Assembly: GCF_000165835.1 (NCBI RefSeq)
Contig: NC_014642.1
Location: 124,001-188,000, forward strand
DNA: 64,000 nt
Direction of reading: 5' to 3'
Source of the DNA: Achromobacter xylosoxidans A8
GTDB lineage: Bacteria > Pseudomonadota > Gammaproteobacteria > Burkholderiales > Burkholderiaceae_B
Of the stretch, positions 16,302-25,130 are shown in pieces (within the stretch, counting starts at the first letter, position 1; every line of letters begins with the position of its first letter). The notes beneath the pieces were generated by a model. That model searched no databases and was not told the origin of the DNA. It saw nothing but the letters and a program-made list of their open reading frames with translations. The position numbers and the translations under genes are program-made.

Positions 16302-17339
16302 TCAGCCCCGCGGCGATTCCCTGGCGGGCGCAGGCCTGGAGCGATCCCCCTCAACGTCTCCAACAATCTCCTCTAGCGCGTCAGCGCACCGCAGCGCCAT
16401 CGCGCCGGCGTCGTCGATCATCGTCGACACCTGGCCTTTCCAGTAGGTCTCCCACAAATGCATCCCACCCATGGAGTCCACGAGGAACGTCTTCAGCTCG
16501 GTTTGAGCCTTTACGAGGTACTCCGGCGTTTGAATGGAATCTACCCACGTCCGCAGGGCCCCAGCCATGGAATAGGCGAGCTTCTGGTCGGAGGTGAATT
16601 CCAGTTTGGGCGCATGCGCCTGCTCAGGATCCATGGGGGCGTCATAGGCGCTGGCATGAACCAGTACATCCCTGGCCATCTGTTCGGGAGTCGGCCGCTC
16701 GAAGCTTCGCTCCTGCTGGATCCAGTACATGTCGAAGATATCGCGAGCCTTGAAGTAGGGGCGGTTCGCAACAGCCACAAGCTTGTCGCACATCACAGCG
16801 TTCAGTGTGGCCATGGGCATCATCGAGCTCACACGGACGAAGTAGCCGGCCTGCGCCAGTTCCTGAGGAGGTTCCGGGAGCCGCAAGGCGGAGGGGTAGC
16901 GTTCAAGGTAGCTGTCCTCGACGCCCCAGAACTCTGCCTTGACCATTGCCTTGCCAAGGAGCCCGGGCTTGCTCATTGACACGGCGTAGCGCGCCATCCG
17001 GTTGGTCGTCTTGCCACTCACTTCGACCTGCAGCGCGGCGTCAATTCGCGCCAGGTGCGCGCGGGCGAACGCCACAGCGCTCTGAATATGCTGCTCGGCC
17101 TCCTGCAGATGGTCCTTCTTCAACAGGAAATCCAGATCCTCAGACCACCGGGGGCTGCCCCAACCGAGCTTCAGGCTGGTCCCACCGTGGAAGACGGCCT
17201 CAGATCGCGTCCAGCGAGACCGTTCGACAAATCCAGCAATCAAGAGCGTCTGCAGCAGCACAGACCATTGGTGCTTCGTAGTGGTGGGGAGCGGTTGGCG
17301 TTTGAGCGGGGAACCGCCGGCGGGTGGCTTGAGGTTCAT
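16302..17339 (-). CDS. abiEii: AbiEii-like nucleotidyltransferase toxin
   Basis: A 345-aa protein of the AbiEii/MenT-like nucleotidyltransferase family. The signature GGTSLKLGW (52-60) is followed by SEDLDFLL (66-73), whose DxD carries the metal-binding aspartates, and the later segment KARDIFDMYWIQQ matches the family's K-D-YD helix. These toxins transfer nucleotides to tRNA or similar acceptors and cause abortive infection or stabilise plasmids. The gene precedes the antitoxin and has a large inverted repeat directly before its ATG. Confidence 0.8.
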   Translation of the reverse strand: MNLKPPAGGSPLKRQPLPTTTKHQWSVLLQTLLIAGFVERSRWTRSEAVFHGGTSLKLGWGSPRWSEDLDFLLKKDHLQEAEQHIQSAVAFARAHLARIDAALQVEVSGKTTNRMARYAVSMSKPGLLGKAMVKAEFWGVEDSYLERYPSALRLPEPPQELAQAGYFVRVSSMMPMATLNAVMCDKLVAVANRPYFKARDIFDMYWIQQERSFERPTPEQMARDVLVHASAYDAPMDPEQAHAPKLEFTSDQKLAYSMAGALRTWVDSIQTPEYLVKAQTELKTFLVDSMGGMHLWETYWKGQVSTMIDDAGAMALRCADALEEIVGDVEGDRSRPAPARESPRG

Positions 17340-17341
17340 TT

Positions 17342-17377
17342 GTAATTTAAGGGATCAATTATGTTCCCTTATATTAC
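17342..17377 (-). promoter_or_regulatory. Inverted repeat, likely AbiE autoregulatory operator
   Basis: GTAATTTAAGGGA and TCCCTTATATTAC form a 13-bp inverted repeat with one mismatch and a 10-bp spacer, ending 3 bp before the toxin ATG. AbiEi antitoxins are known to bind inverted repeats and repress the operon, so this is the expected site. The sequence differs from the TATGAAT operator family. Confidence 0.65.
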
Positions 17378-17544
17378 CCCGCGCCGCCAAAATGCCAAAG
17401 AATCGAGGCCTCACTTGGCAACTGCAGACTCGCCTAACCCAGGAATTGGATCCGCCTGGTTCGCTTTTCCAAGGTACGACACCAGCTATCCGTTGCGCCG
17501 ATTTCCTATCGTCTCCCCTCGAGCCTTGAGTAGTCCGAACGGAC

Positions 17545-18042
17545 TCACGTGTCTGTCTGTGATATTTGCTTCAGCGCAGCTCGGTAATCGGCAATGATGG
17601 AATCAAGGATCTTGTGCTCACCCAAGTACGTGCTTTCCTTGCAATAGAGCAAGAATTTGAGTCGCGTGGCGATGTCGGCAGCGGAAACCCCTTCATGCCT
17701 GTACGGCAGCCGCCCGCCGCTCAAGAGGCGGTACATCTTCGCCTCCGCAGCTTGGTCGGGCTCTAGCCAATACTTAAACTCGCCTCGGGGTCCGGCAGAT
17801 TCATCGAAAGCCTTATTGACCCGCCCGCCGGCTGCCTGCGACGACAACACTCTATGCACGTCGTCAGGCTTCATTTTGGTCGCGGTGCGCACGACTCTCC
17901 CTGAAACAGCATTCGTACGCCCAACGGCCCGGTCCAGCAGATACAGCATCACCAGTGCCGTTTTCGACCGGCGTGGCGGCTTCTCAACGAGAACATCAAG
18001 TCCACTGGGGGCGGCTGGCGCAAGGAGCAGAGACGCTACCAT
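17545..18042 (-). CDS. Hypothetical protein, 165 aa
   Basis: A basic helical protein of unknown function. The middle (RVVRTATKMKPDDVHRVLSS) looks like a winged-helix or DNA-binding segment, and the C-terminus is helical (LKFLLYCKESTYLGEHKILD). It starts 6 bp after the stop of the secreted cysteine-rich gene and probably shares its transcript. No family was recognised. Confidence 0.5.
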   Translation of the reverse strand: MVASLLLAPAAPSGLDVLVEKPPRRSKTALVMLYLLDRAVGRTNAVSGRVVRTATKMKPDDVHRVLSSQAAGGRVNKAFDESAGPRGEFKYWLEPDQAAEAKMYRLLSGGRLPYRHEGVSAADIATRLKFLLYCKESTYLGEHKILDSIIADYRAALKQISQTDT

Positions 18043-18048
18043 CGGAAA

Positions 18049-18618
18049 TCACGGCTGGATGCAGAGCGCAGTTTGGACAAAGGTGATGATCGGCTGACTG
18101 CCTTCTCCTGACCCGGACTGCCAGCTGCCATACCCCACAGGCGTAAATACCCCAGCGGGACACGCCGTCGACTGCCAGCACCCGCCGCCGATCTGACACG
18201 TCCTGTAGCCGTAGCGCGACGAGTCCTGATCGCCGGACATCGTGTAAAGGACAGTTCCACGCGCTACCGAGGGCAAAGCCACACACTCGCCCTGAAGATC
18301 GGACCATGGGTCCGCCTGCGACACACCGTTGGTGAAGGTCTTGACAAGGCGCGTCTGAAAGCGGGCGCCCGCATAACCGGCTCCGCAAGCCCAAGTGACA
18401 GTTTCGGTACGGGCGTTCGAAATCGATATCGGGATCTGTTGACGCACCGACTCGACGTCCTGTTTCCAGGGCGCACCGGAGTTGCCGACAGCAGCCCCCG
18501 GTCCCGTGGAGTCATCACGCGGCAGCTGCGTCGTGTCGGCGGCCCAGGCGGTGGCCAGGGACCCGCACATATACAGGACGATAGCCGCGCGCATCCGCCG
18601 GCCGAATTTTGATTGCAT
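18049..18618 (-). CDS. Secreted cysteine-rich protein, 189 aa
   Basis: An exported protein: signal peptide about residues 1-27 (AAIVLYMCGSLATAWA-A). The mature part has six cysteines in a spaced pattern (ACGAGY, GECVAL, RTCQIGGGCW, TACPAG, LCIQP), suggesting up to three disulfides and a compact beta-rich domain. It could be a surface adhesin or pilus-tip-like domain, as the C-terminal region of PilV also has paired cysteines, but no homology is demonstrable by eye. It lies downstream of dotO, with a weak copy of the palindromic operator 61 bp upstream. Confidence 0.5.
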   Translation of the reverse strand: MQSKFGRRMRAAIVLYMCGSLATAWAADTTQLPRDDSTGPGAAVGNSGAPWKQDVESVRQQIPISISNARTETVTWACGAGYAGARFQTRLVKTFTNGVSQADPWSDLQGECVALPSVARGTVLYTMSGDQDSSRYGYRTCQIGGGCWQSTACPAGVFTPVGYGSWQSGSGEGSQPIITFVQTALCIQP

Positions 18619-18678
18619 AGTCGTGCACCTCGAAATCGATTCGGCACTCCTGAGAGAAGTATCGAATCTATTAATCGT

Positions 18679-18702
18679 TATGGCTCGTAAGTATTGTACA
18701 TA
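18679..18702. promoter_or_regulatory. Weak copy of the palindromic operator (O8)
   Basis: TATGGCT, 10 bases, GTACATA matches the TATGAAT-N10-ATTCATA consensus at 10 of 14 positions, keeping the outer TATG/CATA and exact spacing. It is AT-rich and 61 bp before the secreted cysteine-rich gene. It may be chance. Confidence 0.3.
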
Positions 18703-18761
18703 CTAGAAAAACACCTTCGCGACAGAGCGACGACGAATTTCCCCGGGAAAACATGGGCGTA

Positions 18762-18781
18762 GACTCCACTTCAGTGGAGTC
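18762..18781 (-). other. Hairpin after dotO
   Basis: GACTCCACT-TC-AGTGGAGTC is a perfect 9-bp inverted repeat 8 bp beyond the dotO stop. There is no immediate T-run (TTTT appears about 10 bases later on the minus strand), so it could be a weak terminator or mRNA 3'-end stabiliser separating dotO from the downstream secreted gene. Confidence 0.45.
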
Positions 18782-18789
18782 CTCACGCC

Positions 18790-21700
18790 TCAAGCGGCAA
18801 TGGCCGCGGACTGTTCCAGCGCACGCGCTGCGATCTCACGGCCAACTGTCACGGTTAGCCCACCGTCCTCCACCTCATCCTCGCCGCTCATCCGCAGCTT
18901 CCGCGCCTCAATCAATGTGCGGGCAGAACCACTGGGTAGTTGCTCGGTCAAGGCTAGAAGCGCCTTCCAATAGTCGCCGCCCAGCTGCTCCGCCACTTGA
19001 TTGCGAACTGCGGCGTCGATGGCGGAACTGTTAAAAGCCCACAATTCCAAAGGGGACGCAGTGTGGTATAGCAACTGACTCACCGGCCCCTTAACCGTCT
19101 TGAAGTAGGCGAAGATTGGGCTTCCCGTCGACGTCGGCCCCAAACACTTCGTCATGATGCAATGGCGCTCAGAATCGGTCAGATTCAACGCCTGCTGAAT
19201 CTCTTTACCCTCCTCTTCGCTACCGGCCCCCAGAATAAAGACCGATGCGATCGACTTCAGCATCGCCGGAGGTACGTCGCTAAATTGCTGGGAAACAAGG
19301 AATGGGAAGACCTGGTACTTTCGGCCCGTCCGATAGTCCGAGTCGATCAGCCCTTCCAAAGCCTCCACGTTCTTCGCAAAGTGGAACTCGTCGTATTCGA
19401 GGAATTTCGGAGACGTGTAGATCTCCTGTACGCGCGTCATGTGGTACCGCCTGTAGCGGTCGGGGCAAGTCGTATCGAGCTCATCCCAGCGAAGGAAGTA
19501 GTTACGTGCGCCGACATTGCGCCCGAACATCATCATCACGGCAGCGCGACGGCGAGATTCTTCGTCTTCGCCTCCAGAAACAAGTTCTTCCAGGTCGATC
19601 GCGACAACGCGAGCGTGGTCCAGATCAAACTGCGTCACCGTGGCGAGCAATGCATAATCCTTCGCCGCGGCGCTAATAGCTCGGGTGAATACTGCCACAA
19701 TCGCTTCGCCAGATTTCGACGGTGTGGGCTCGCCAGGGCGGTCATATTGGTCACGGACGGACTGCGCACGCGCCGCGCTGATCAAGTCATAGAGCACGGG
19801 AACTGCGTAGCGCTGAACAACGATCGCCTCATGGACCTTGCCATGATCGAACAATTCGTCAACCAGGTCATAGACGCGACGCCCCTCGGATTGAATGCCC
19901 AGACTGTCCATCACGCGGGTCATTTCGTGGTGATTAGCCCGTTGCCAACGCTTCACCTCCGGACTTCCCCGTGAGAACATCTCATATGCAGCGTCAATCA
20001 CTGCGCCAATGAACTTGCCTCCCTCGTCACCGAGGTTCGGCGACATCGCCGAAATGACATACCGCTGAAAATCCCGCTCTCGTTCCGTGGGACGGTCGAA
20101 ACCCAGTTGAGTATCAAACGGGTTACTCGCAAACTTCGCCTCATTTCGCACGCGGACGGAAACTGCCTGGTGCCGCTTGTGCTCAGGCAGAATCGACTTC
20201 AATAGGGCAATGTTTAGCGCCGAGCTCATCCCGAAGTCGGTGATTGTGATGTACGGCAAGTCCTGCAGCCCGGGACCCATCGCAACGCTGAAGTTGAGCG
20301 AATTGAGCAGAAGGGATTTACCGCGACCAGGCGGGGCGATCACACATCCACCCGTATTGGCCTGGACCGTCGAACCAAATGCGATCGGGAACAGCTTTCC
20401 GAACTCCGTGCGCAGCAGTAGCTCCCCAGAGCGCCAGGGAGAGGCGGCACGAAAGAGGGGAAGCGCTCGCACGGCCGCGGCCAAAGGGGTCGGTACAAAT
20501 GGAAGGGGCGAGCGCGCCGAGAGCCCCGGCGCCGCGGCAAAGCAAAGCTCGGCCGGCGCACCGGATTCATTGCTGACCGTAGAGCCTCCCCAGTTCTGCA
20601 CCTTGCTCTTCAACTGTGACGCGCGTGCAAACGCTTCTGCCTGCGACTTATGGGACCAGGTGGTGAAAACACCCCGAAGGGCCACATCGATTGATCGATG
20701 GTTCCTCAAGGCATCCCAGGCAAGCTTGATGGATTTGTTGTAGTCGCCCATGCCACCGAGGAACGACGCCATCGTGGCGCTGGCCTTCTTGTACCGCTGT
20801 CCATCCGGGAACAGTTCGAAGGAGGCTGTATAAGGAAGACGGGCTCCATCGCTCCCCCCGACATCGCTCACGCTTCGTGCAAACGCGTTGAACCCTGGCG
20901 CGGGGTCTTCCGAGGGGAATACGTCGAGCGAAAATCCGACATGCACGGACCCTTCCCTCGTTATCCCTTCATAGTCCTTAAAGAACTCGTGCGTCGCCGC
21001 AGTATGGACTTGACGCCCAATCCCCAAAGGCAGAAGGTCCGCCGCATCATCGCCGCGGCGGCCGACGGTAGCCGGCCCTCCCCGCCCTCCAAGCAGCGCG
21101 GGCTTCCAGCCTTCTGGAGCGGCTCGTCCTTCAAGGAACGAGCGAAGAATCGGAAGCGATTCCTCGCTCGATATCACTTCACCGATCAGACCAATCCCCG
21201 CTTCATGATCCGTCAGGTTCTTTACCAGCGTGTTCAGAGCAGCTTGGTGGCGCATCGCCAGCAGCGGAGGAATACCAATCGCATTTTGGGAGAACTGAGA
21301 GTTTGCCCCTCGAACCGCGTCTCGTCCCGAGCCCGCACGTGCCTTCGCCAATTCATCAGAGGCACGGGCAGCTTCGTCAGCTGACAGACCACTACGCAAG
21401 GTGAACAGCCCCACAATAATGCTCTCATCAACGATGACACCAGAGAGCGCCTGGGCCTTTCGCTCCAACCAAATCTCCAGGCCCTGTCCGGCACCCATAC
21501 GGCGACCTGTCGCTAGCGCCGGCTGGAAGGCCTTGTTCAACACCTGCGCGGCCCCCTCGGGATCCGACCGAAACCCAATGACAAGCCTGTGCTGCCTGGC
21601 AGCTCCAGCTCCGAGCACATGTTCGAGCGCGGTCTCAAGCTGCTCCACCAGCTTGTCGAACTCGGCAGGGCCAATGTATCGCCCCCGACCTTCGATGCGA

Positions 21701-21915
21701 ATATAGGAAACGAGATCGCGACTCTTGGAGATCAAGGTCTTCTTGTCAAAGTTCGACACGAGGGACACGGTGCCTTCGACGTCGTTTCGCCAGACCATGC
21801 CGATAAAGTGCAGGATCGTCGCTTCGATGGCTTCGCGTTTTTTTAAGCAGACGGCCAGGAAGCCCACCTGAATCGACATGAAAGCGATTAATAGAACAAT
21901 TGTGGTGGTACTCAC
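18790..21915 (-). CDS. dotO: DotO/IcmB (TraU) conjugation ATPase
   Basis: A 1041-aa VirB4-class ATPase that energises I-type secretion and conjugation. One N-terminal hydrophobic segment (residues 3-25) would tether it to the inner membrane. Walker A is APPGRGKS at about 525-535; acidic segments VVAIDLEELV and LEYDEFHFAKN later in the protein fit Walker B and the sensor region. Length matches DotO/TraU. The start is GTG at 21915 with GAGG about 11 bases upstream. It closes the icmM-to-icmB-like gene order, and a hairpin lies just after its stop. Confidence 0.88.
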   Translation of the reverse strand: MSTTTIVLLIAFMSIQVGFLAVCLKKREAIEATILHFIGMVWRNDVEGTVSLVSNFDKKTLISKSRDLVSYIRIEGRGRYIGPAEFDKLVEQLETALEHVLGAGAARQHRLVIGFRSDPEGAAQVLNKAFQPALATGRRMGAGQGLEIWLERKAQALSGVIVDESIIVGLFTLRSGLSADEAARASDELAKARAGSGRDAVRGANSQFSQNAIGIPPLLAMRHQAALNTLVKNLTDHEAGIGLIGEVISSEESLPILRSFLEGRAAPEGWKPALLGGRGGPATVGRRGDDAADLLPLGIGRQVHTAATHEFFKDYEGITREGSVHVGFSLDVFPSEDPAPGFNAFARSVSDVGGSDGARLPYTASFELFPDGQRYKKASATMASFLGGMGDYNKSIKLAWDALRNHRSIDVALRGVFTTWSHKSQAEAFARASQLKSKVQNWGGSTVSNESGAPAELCFAAAPGLSARSPLPFVPTPLAAAVRALPLFRAASPWRSGELLLRTEFGKLFPIAFGSTVQANTGGCVIAPPGRGKSLLLNSLNFSVAMGPGLQDLPYITITDFGMSSALNIALLKSILPEHKRHQAVSVRVRNEAKFASNPFDTQLGFDRPTERERDFQRYVISAMSPNLGDEGGKFIGAVIDAAYEMFSRGSPEVKRWQRANHHEMTRVMDSLGIQSEGRRVYDLVDELFDHGKVHEAIVVQRYAVPVLYDLISAARAQSVRDQYDRPGEPTPSKSGEAIVAVFTRAISAAAKDYALLATVTQFDLDHARVVAIDLEELVSGGEDEESRRRAAVMMMFGRNVGARNYFLRWDELDTTCPDRYRRYHMTRVQEIYTSPKFLEYDEFHFAKNVEALEGLIDSDYRTGRKYQVFPFLVSQQFSDVPPAMLKSIASVFILGAGSEEEGKEIQQALNLTDSERHCIMTKCLGPTSTGSPIFAYFKTVKGPVSQLLYHTASPLELWAFNSSAIDAAVRNQVAEQLGGDYWKALLALTEQLPSGSARTLIEARKLRMSGEDEVEDGGLTVTVGREIAARALEQSAAIAA

Positions 21916-21940
21916 TCAGCTGAACCTCAAACGTGAATTT

Positions 21941-22216
21941 TTACTTTGATGCCGTGTTTCGGGACTTTGCGACGTCTCGGAGCGGTAAAACTCTCTGAAT
22001 GGTCTCGTGGGTTGGATGTAGGCCGTCCAACCCCAGGTACAGCTTCGTTAGAGCCACTATTGCGCCTACTGCGTCTTCCATCGCCACGCACTCATCCAAC
22101 TCCATTTGGATGCTGGCGCCCCCCCGTCGAAACTTCTCCACGAGCGGCCCAAAGGGAGGTTCGATCGCGGCTGCAGGCACGAACTTAAAGCTCGGCAACG
22201 GCGGCAGCGACGTCAC
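21941..22216 (-). CDS. Small transfer-region protein, about 91 aa
   Basis: A soluble protein between the 419-aa unknown gene and dotO. The GTG at 22216 overlaps the preceding stop (GTGA), which I prefer to the longer start at 22267. The core helix (MELDECVAMEDAVGAIVALT) and a Pro-rich N-terminus are visible. No match to a known Dot/Icm component; its place in the operon implies a role in transfer. Confidence 0.5.
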   Translation of the reverse strand: MTSLPPLPSFKFVPAAAIEPPFGPLVEKFRRGGASIQMELDECVAMEDAVGAIVALTKLYLGLDGLHPTHETIQRVLPLRDVAKSRNTASK

Positions 22217-23472
22217 TGGAACTGCCCCGGACCGCCTGCGGGATACTGAAACCCTTCGAGCTCCCAAAACCGCTGGGCAATCTGCAGGTCCGAATCTTGC
22301 AACCGCAGCACGATGGCCCCTTCGCCGTAAGCCTCAACGTGCAGTCCGTCTTGGTGGGCACGGAGCGCCACTTCGTGCATGAGCGCCCTATCCATTGCCC
22401 GAAGCCAAATACTCCATATGTCGGCGTGCTCCACCTCACGGTCCGCCACCGGGCGCGCCGTGGCCAGCGCCAGCCAGTGGCAATGAGCCACCAAGCCATA
22501 CGCATAGGAGAGCGCTCGCTCCGCGCGCCCAGTCAGCGCTTCGGGGAGCTGGGCACGAGAGGGAAGCGGTCGAGTCCCATCCTCATCGAGAAGGAAGCCT
22601 TCAGCCTTCACTTCCATGAACTCGCTCAATTTTGCGAGCTCAGGCTGGGAGAACCACCCTCTGCGCCGCGCATTGCGGGCCCCGTCAAACCCAAGAGCGG
22701 CGAGTGTTACGGGCGACGTGTCCTCCATGCCCTGCCGTAGCGACGCTTCAGCGCGCACCAGACACGGGCGAGCCAGCATTTCGCCGAGTAGCTCCACACC
22801 GGCGGTGCCCTGGACGTGAACCCAGTTCTTGCCCACTGGAAATTGCATCTGCAGCATCTGCCGCGCATACGCGAGACGATTGAACCGAAGCGTCACAAAC
22901 CGAGTGCCCGGCCCGAGGGGCCATTCACCCCATTGCGGAATTGCTCGGACCTGATATGCGGAGGACAACACTTCACGCTGGCGTGGGAAGCTCTCCACGC
23001 CGCTCAATGGGCCCCTGGGTAGATCGCGACCAATATCCTGGTGTAAATACTCGCCCTTCAATCCGTGAACCCAGCGATACGCCGATCCCGCACCGTAGGC
23101 GCTCGCGCCTGCTCGAAGTGCACGATCGAGGACGCCTGCCACATGCGCCGCGGCGCCGTCTGGCAAACGTCCATCCGGCTGTACGTCAAGACCCAAATCT
23201 CGGGCGATTTCCTGTACGCTCGCGCCGATGAAGGCGGAGCAGCGGAGGTTCCCCTTGCGCCGCACGGGTTCGTCGCCAGTACTAAGGTTGGTAATCCACA
23301 GCACGGCCTGGTCGAGATCCCCGACGTGTTCGAAGCGGCGAACCTCCCCATCGGGAGAGAAGAGTTTTCCGCTGGTGCCGGAGTTAGGATCGTCGAACTG
23401 TGCATATCCGGAGAGCGGAATTACTCCCGCGTCCACGCGTACCGACACCGCATCTTCACCAAGAATTGCCAA
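22213..23472 (-). CDS. Unknown transfer-region protein, 419 aa
   Basis: A large soluble protein without signal peptide, inserted between the dotN- and dotO-like genes, where Legionella has none. It is mixed alpha/beta with an HWLALATARP-type helix near residue 335 and a C-terminal beta segment (DGLHVEAYGEGAIVLRLQDS). No nucleotide-binding motif is visible. It starts 11 bp after dotN and overlaps the following gene, so it is co-translated with the secretion apparatus. Confidence 0.55.
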   Translation of the reverse strand: MAILGEDAVSVRVDAGVIPLSGYAQFDDPNSGTSGKLFSPDGEVRRFEHVGDLDQAVLWITNLSTGDEPVRRKGNLRCSAFIGASVQEIARDLGLDVQPDGRLPDGAAAHVAGVLDRALRAGASAYGAGSAYRWVHGLKGEYLHQDIGRDLPRGPLSGVESFPRQREVLSSAYQVRAIPQWGEWPLGPGTRFVTLRFNRLAYARQMLQMQFPVGKNWVHVQGTAGVELLGEMLARPCLVRAEASLRQGMEDTSPVTLAALGFDGARNARRRGWFSQPELAKLSEFMEVKAEGFLLDEDGTRPLPSRAQLPEALTGRAERALSYAYGLVAHCHWLALATARPVADREVEHADIWSIWLRAMDRALMHEVALRAHQDGLHVEAYGEGAIVLRLQDSDLQIAQRFWELEGFQYPAGGPGQFQ

Positions 23473-23483
23473 GATCCTCTCCT

Positions 23484-24149
23484 CTATTTCGCCTCGGCCT
23501 CACCGGGCCCTTCAGTCATCCGCCGCCTGGTTTCTTGGGTGAGTGAATCCCACCGATCGCAGTCCGCGAAAGCCGCATGCACATCACCCATCGTTCCCTG
23601 CAGATCCCGCATCAGCGCAGGGGAAAAGACCATCCGGAGCTCAGTAACGTCGCGCATCGCATACTCACCATCGGACAGAAAGCGCATGGCTTGTCCGTAG
23701 GCGGCTGATTTCATGGAGCCGTATCCGCTTTTCGCGTCGAAAATTCGAGCCTGAAGACGTTGAGATACCTGCGTTGCACGCTCGCGTTCCGTTGGGTGCT
23801 CCATCGCGGCTGCCATAGCCCAATGAAGCAAATTCAGATCCGTACCCGACAGCTCAGGAATGACCGCGACGAGGCTATGAGCGGCCATATCCCGGCCGCG
23901 GCCACACGGATCGTTTTCGCCCACCGCGGAGTAGCTCGCGCACAGTTCGCACTTGTGCTCCTTTCCCTTCTCGCCGAATCGCGTCGAGAACGAACTTGGA
24001 ACGGAAACACCACAGTCCGCACACTGCACAGACTGCAGGCCGCTATCCTTTGTGGTCGCAGCGGCTCTGCCAGACTTCTGCTGCCGAGAAGGCGCATCTT
24101 CTGCATCCCCGCGGCGAATGGAAAGGAATAAGTCCTTCACTGTGCGCAC
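23484..24149 (-). CDS. dotN: DotN/IcmJ-like zinc-binding coupling-complex subunit
   Basis: A 221-aa protein with a zinc-ribbon arrangement (C43-A-D-C46 and C67-E-L-C70, with C82 further on) followed by LVAVIPELSGTDLNLLHWAM, which corresponds to the PELTQ-ELN-L-H segment of IcmJ. In Legionella, DotN binds the DotL coupling protein. The location between dotP (icmD) and dotO (icmB) is exactly the Legionella position of icmJ. The start is GTG at 24149. The assignment rests on position plus this pattern. Confidence 0.65.
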   Translation of the reverse strand: MRTVKDLFLSIRRGDAEDAPSRQQKSGRAAATTKDSGLQSVQCADCGVSVPSSFSTRFGEKGKEHKCELCASYSAVGENDPCGRGRDMAAHSLVAVIPELSGTDLNLLHWAMAAAMEHPTERERATQVSQRLQARIFDAKSGYGSMKSAAYGQAMRFLSDGEYAMRDVTELRMVFSPALMRDLQGTMGDVHAAFADCDRWDSLTQETRRRMTEGPGEAEAK

Positions 24150-24174
24150 TCCATAGGCTCGTTGGTAAAAGCCG

Positions 24175-24534
24175 TCAGAACAGGTTCTTGCCGATGTCCC
24201 CGGCGCCCGCCCCGAATGTCTCGGTCACGGCGCCGATAACGAACCCGATCACAATGAGACCGCATCCACCGAACAGCGCCAAAAAGATCCGGGCCGCAGT
24301 GACGTCTTCGCCACGTTCGCCTGCCTTCTTGCGCATCAGACTGAATGCATAGATGACGGAAGCGACACCAATGAGCACCGCGGCAGCAACGAACAACTGC
24401 GTGCCCACCTTGACCAGGTCAATACCCCGGTTACCCATCTCGATCAGGTCGGCGTGCGCAGTGGCCATCAACGCCAACTGCGCCACAACCACGGCAAGAC
24501 TCCGCGCCGTACCGGATTTCCAGATTTTCTTCAT
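24175..24534 (-). CDS. dotP: DotP/IcmD (TraR) membrane protein
   Basis: A 119-aa inner-membrane protein with two long hydrophobic stretches (about 45-65 and 83-105) after a cleavable-looking N-terminus (ATAHA-D). Size and topology match IcmD/TraR of I-type systems. GGAAAGAG precedes the ATG. It lies between dotE and dotN, as in Legionella icmC-icmD-icmJ. It is probably part of the inner-membrane channel. Confidence 0.75.
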   Translation of the reverse strand: MKKIWKSGTARSLAVVVAQLALMATAHADLIEMGNRGIDLVKVGTQLFVAAAVLIGVASVIYAFSLMRKKAGERGEDVTAARIFLALFGGCGLIVIGFVIGAVTETFGAGAGDIGKNLF

Positions 24535-24611
24535 ATCTCTTTCCTAAAAATGGCCCGAAGTTTCGAGCGACAGTTCCTGTGAATTCACCTACTTACACGA
24601 GATCATCCCCC

Positions 24612-25118
24612 TCAGAACAACCCTCCTATGTTCAAAGCGATCGTCCCGAAGACGATGTGCCAAAACCCTCGCCACATTAGGTCGCCCGGTTGATTTGGGC
24701 TGCCGTTTGACATCTCCCGCCAAAGCAGCAAGCCGCGGAACACGGCAATCGCGCCAAACATCGCTACCCAACTGACAATGGCGAGCGCGACGCGACTCCA
24801 GAAGCTACTTTGAGAAACCTGCGCCGGCAGGTAAGACAGCGCGCTGGCCGGTGCCTGCGGTGCGCTACCCATCAAAAGCTGCGTCACATCGGTGGAGAAC
24901 CCAGCCAAGCGGAGAAAGAAGTAGCCAATCAGAACGTGGGCAACCACTGGGCCAAACAGCGGTCTTCCTTCACGTTGGCCCTGCGACTGGGCAACACACA
25001 TGCGAAGCGCCAGATAGATGCATATCAATCCCGCGAGCACGCTCAGCCCCATGAACACCAACCGCATGATGTTCTGGGTGAACTCGAGCGAGCCGCTCAG
25101 GAAGGCGTCCAAGTCCAT
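24612..25118 (-). CDS. dotE: DotE/IcmC (TraQ) membrane protein
   Basis: A 168-aa protein with four hydrophobic segments (about 17-40, 55-70, 105-125 and 148-165), fitting the IcmC/TraQ family, inner-membrane components of I-type transfer systems. It begins 12 bp after dotF, and the gene order dotF-dotE-dotP equals icmG-icmC-icmD. Identification relies on topology, size and synteny. Confidence 0.7.
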   Translation of the reverse strand: MDLDAFLSGSLEFTQNIMRLVFMGLSVLAGLICIYLALRMCVAQSQGQREGRPLFGPVVAHVLIGYFFLRLAGFSTDVTQLLMGSAPQAPASALSYLPAQVSQSSFWSRVALAIVSWVAMFGAIAVFRGLLLWREMSNGSPNQPGDLMWRGFWHIVFGTIALNIGGLF

Positions 25119-25130
25119 TTCAGGCTGCCG

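Noticed and set aside
15653..16597. 314-aa plus-strand frame opposite the AbiE genes
   Set aside because: Shadow of two recognisable minus-strand genes; Arg/Pro-rich with no domain.
18736..18765. CGTAGACT sequence after dotO resembling the recurring -10
   Set aside because: The position 18 bases upstream reads AATTTC, not TTTTGG, and the site is part of a hairpin; not counted in the promoter set.
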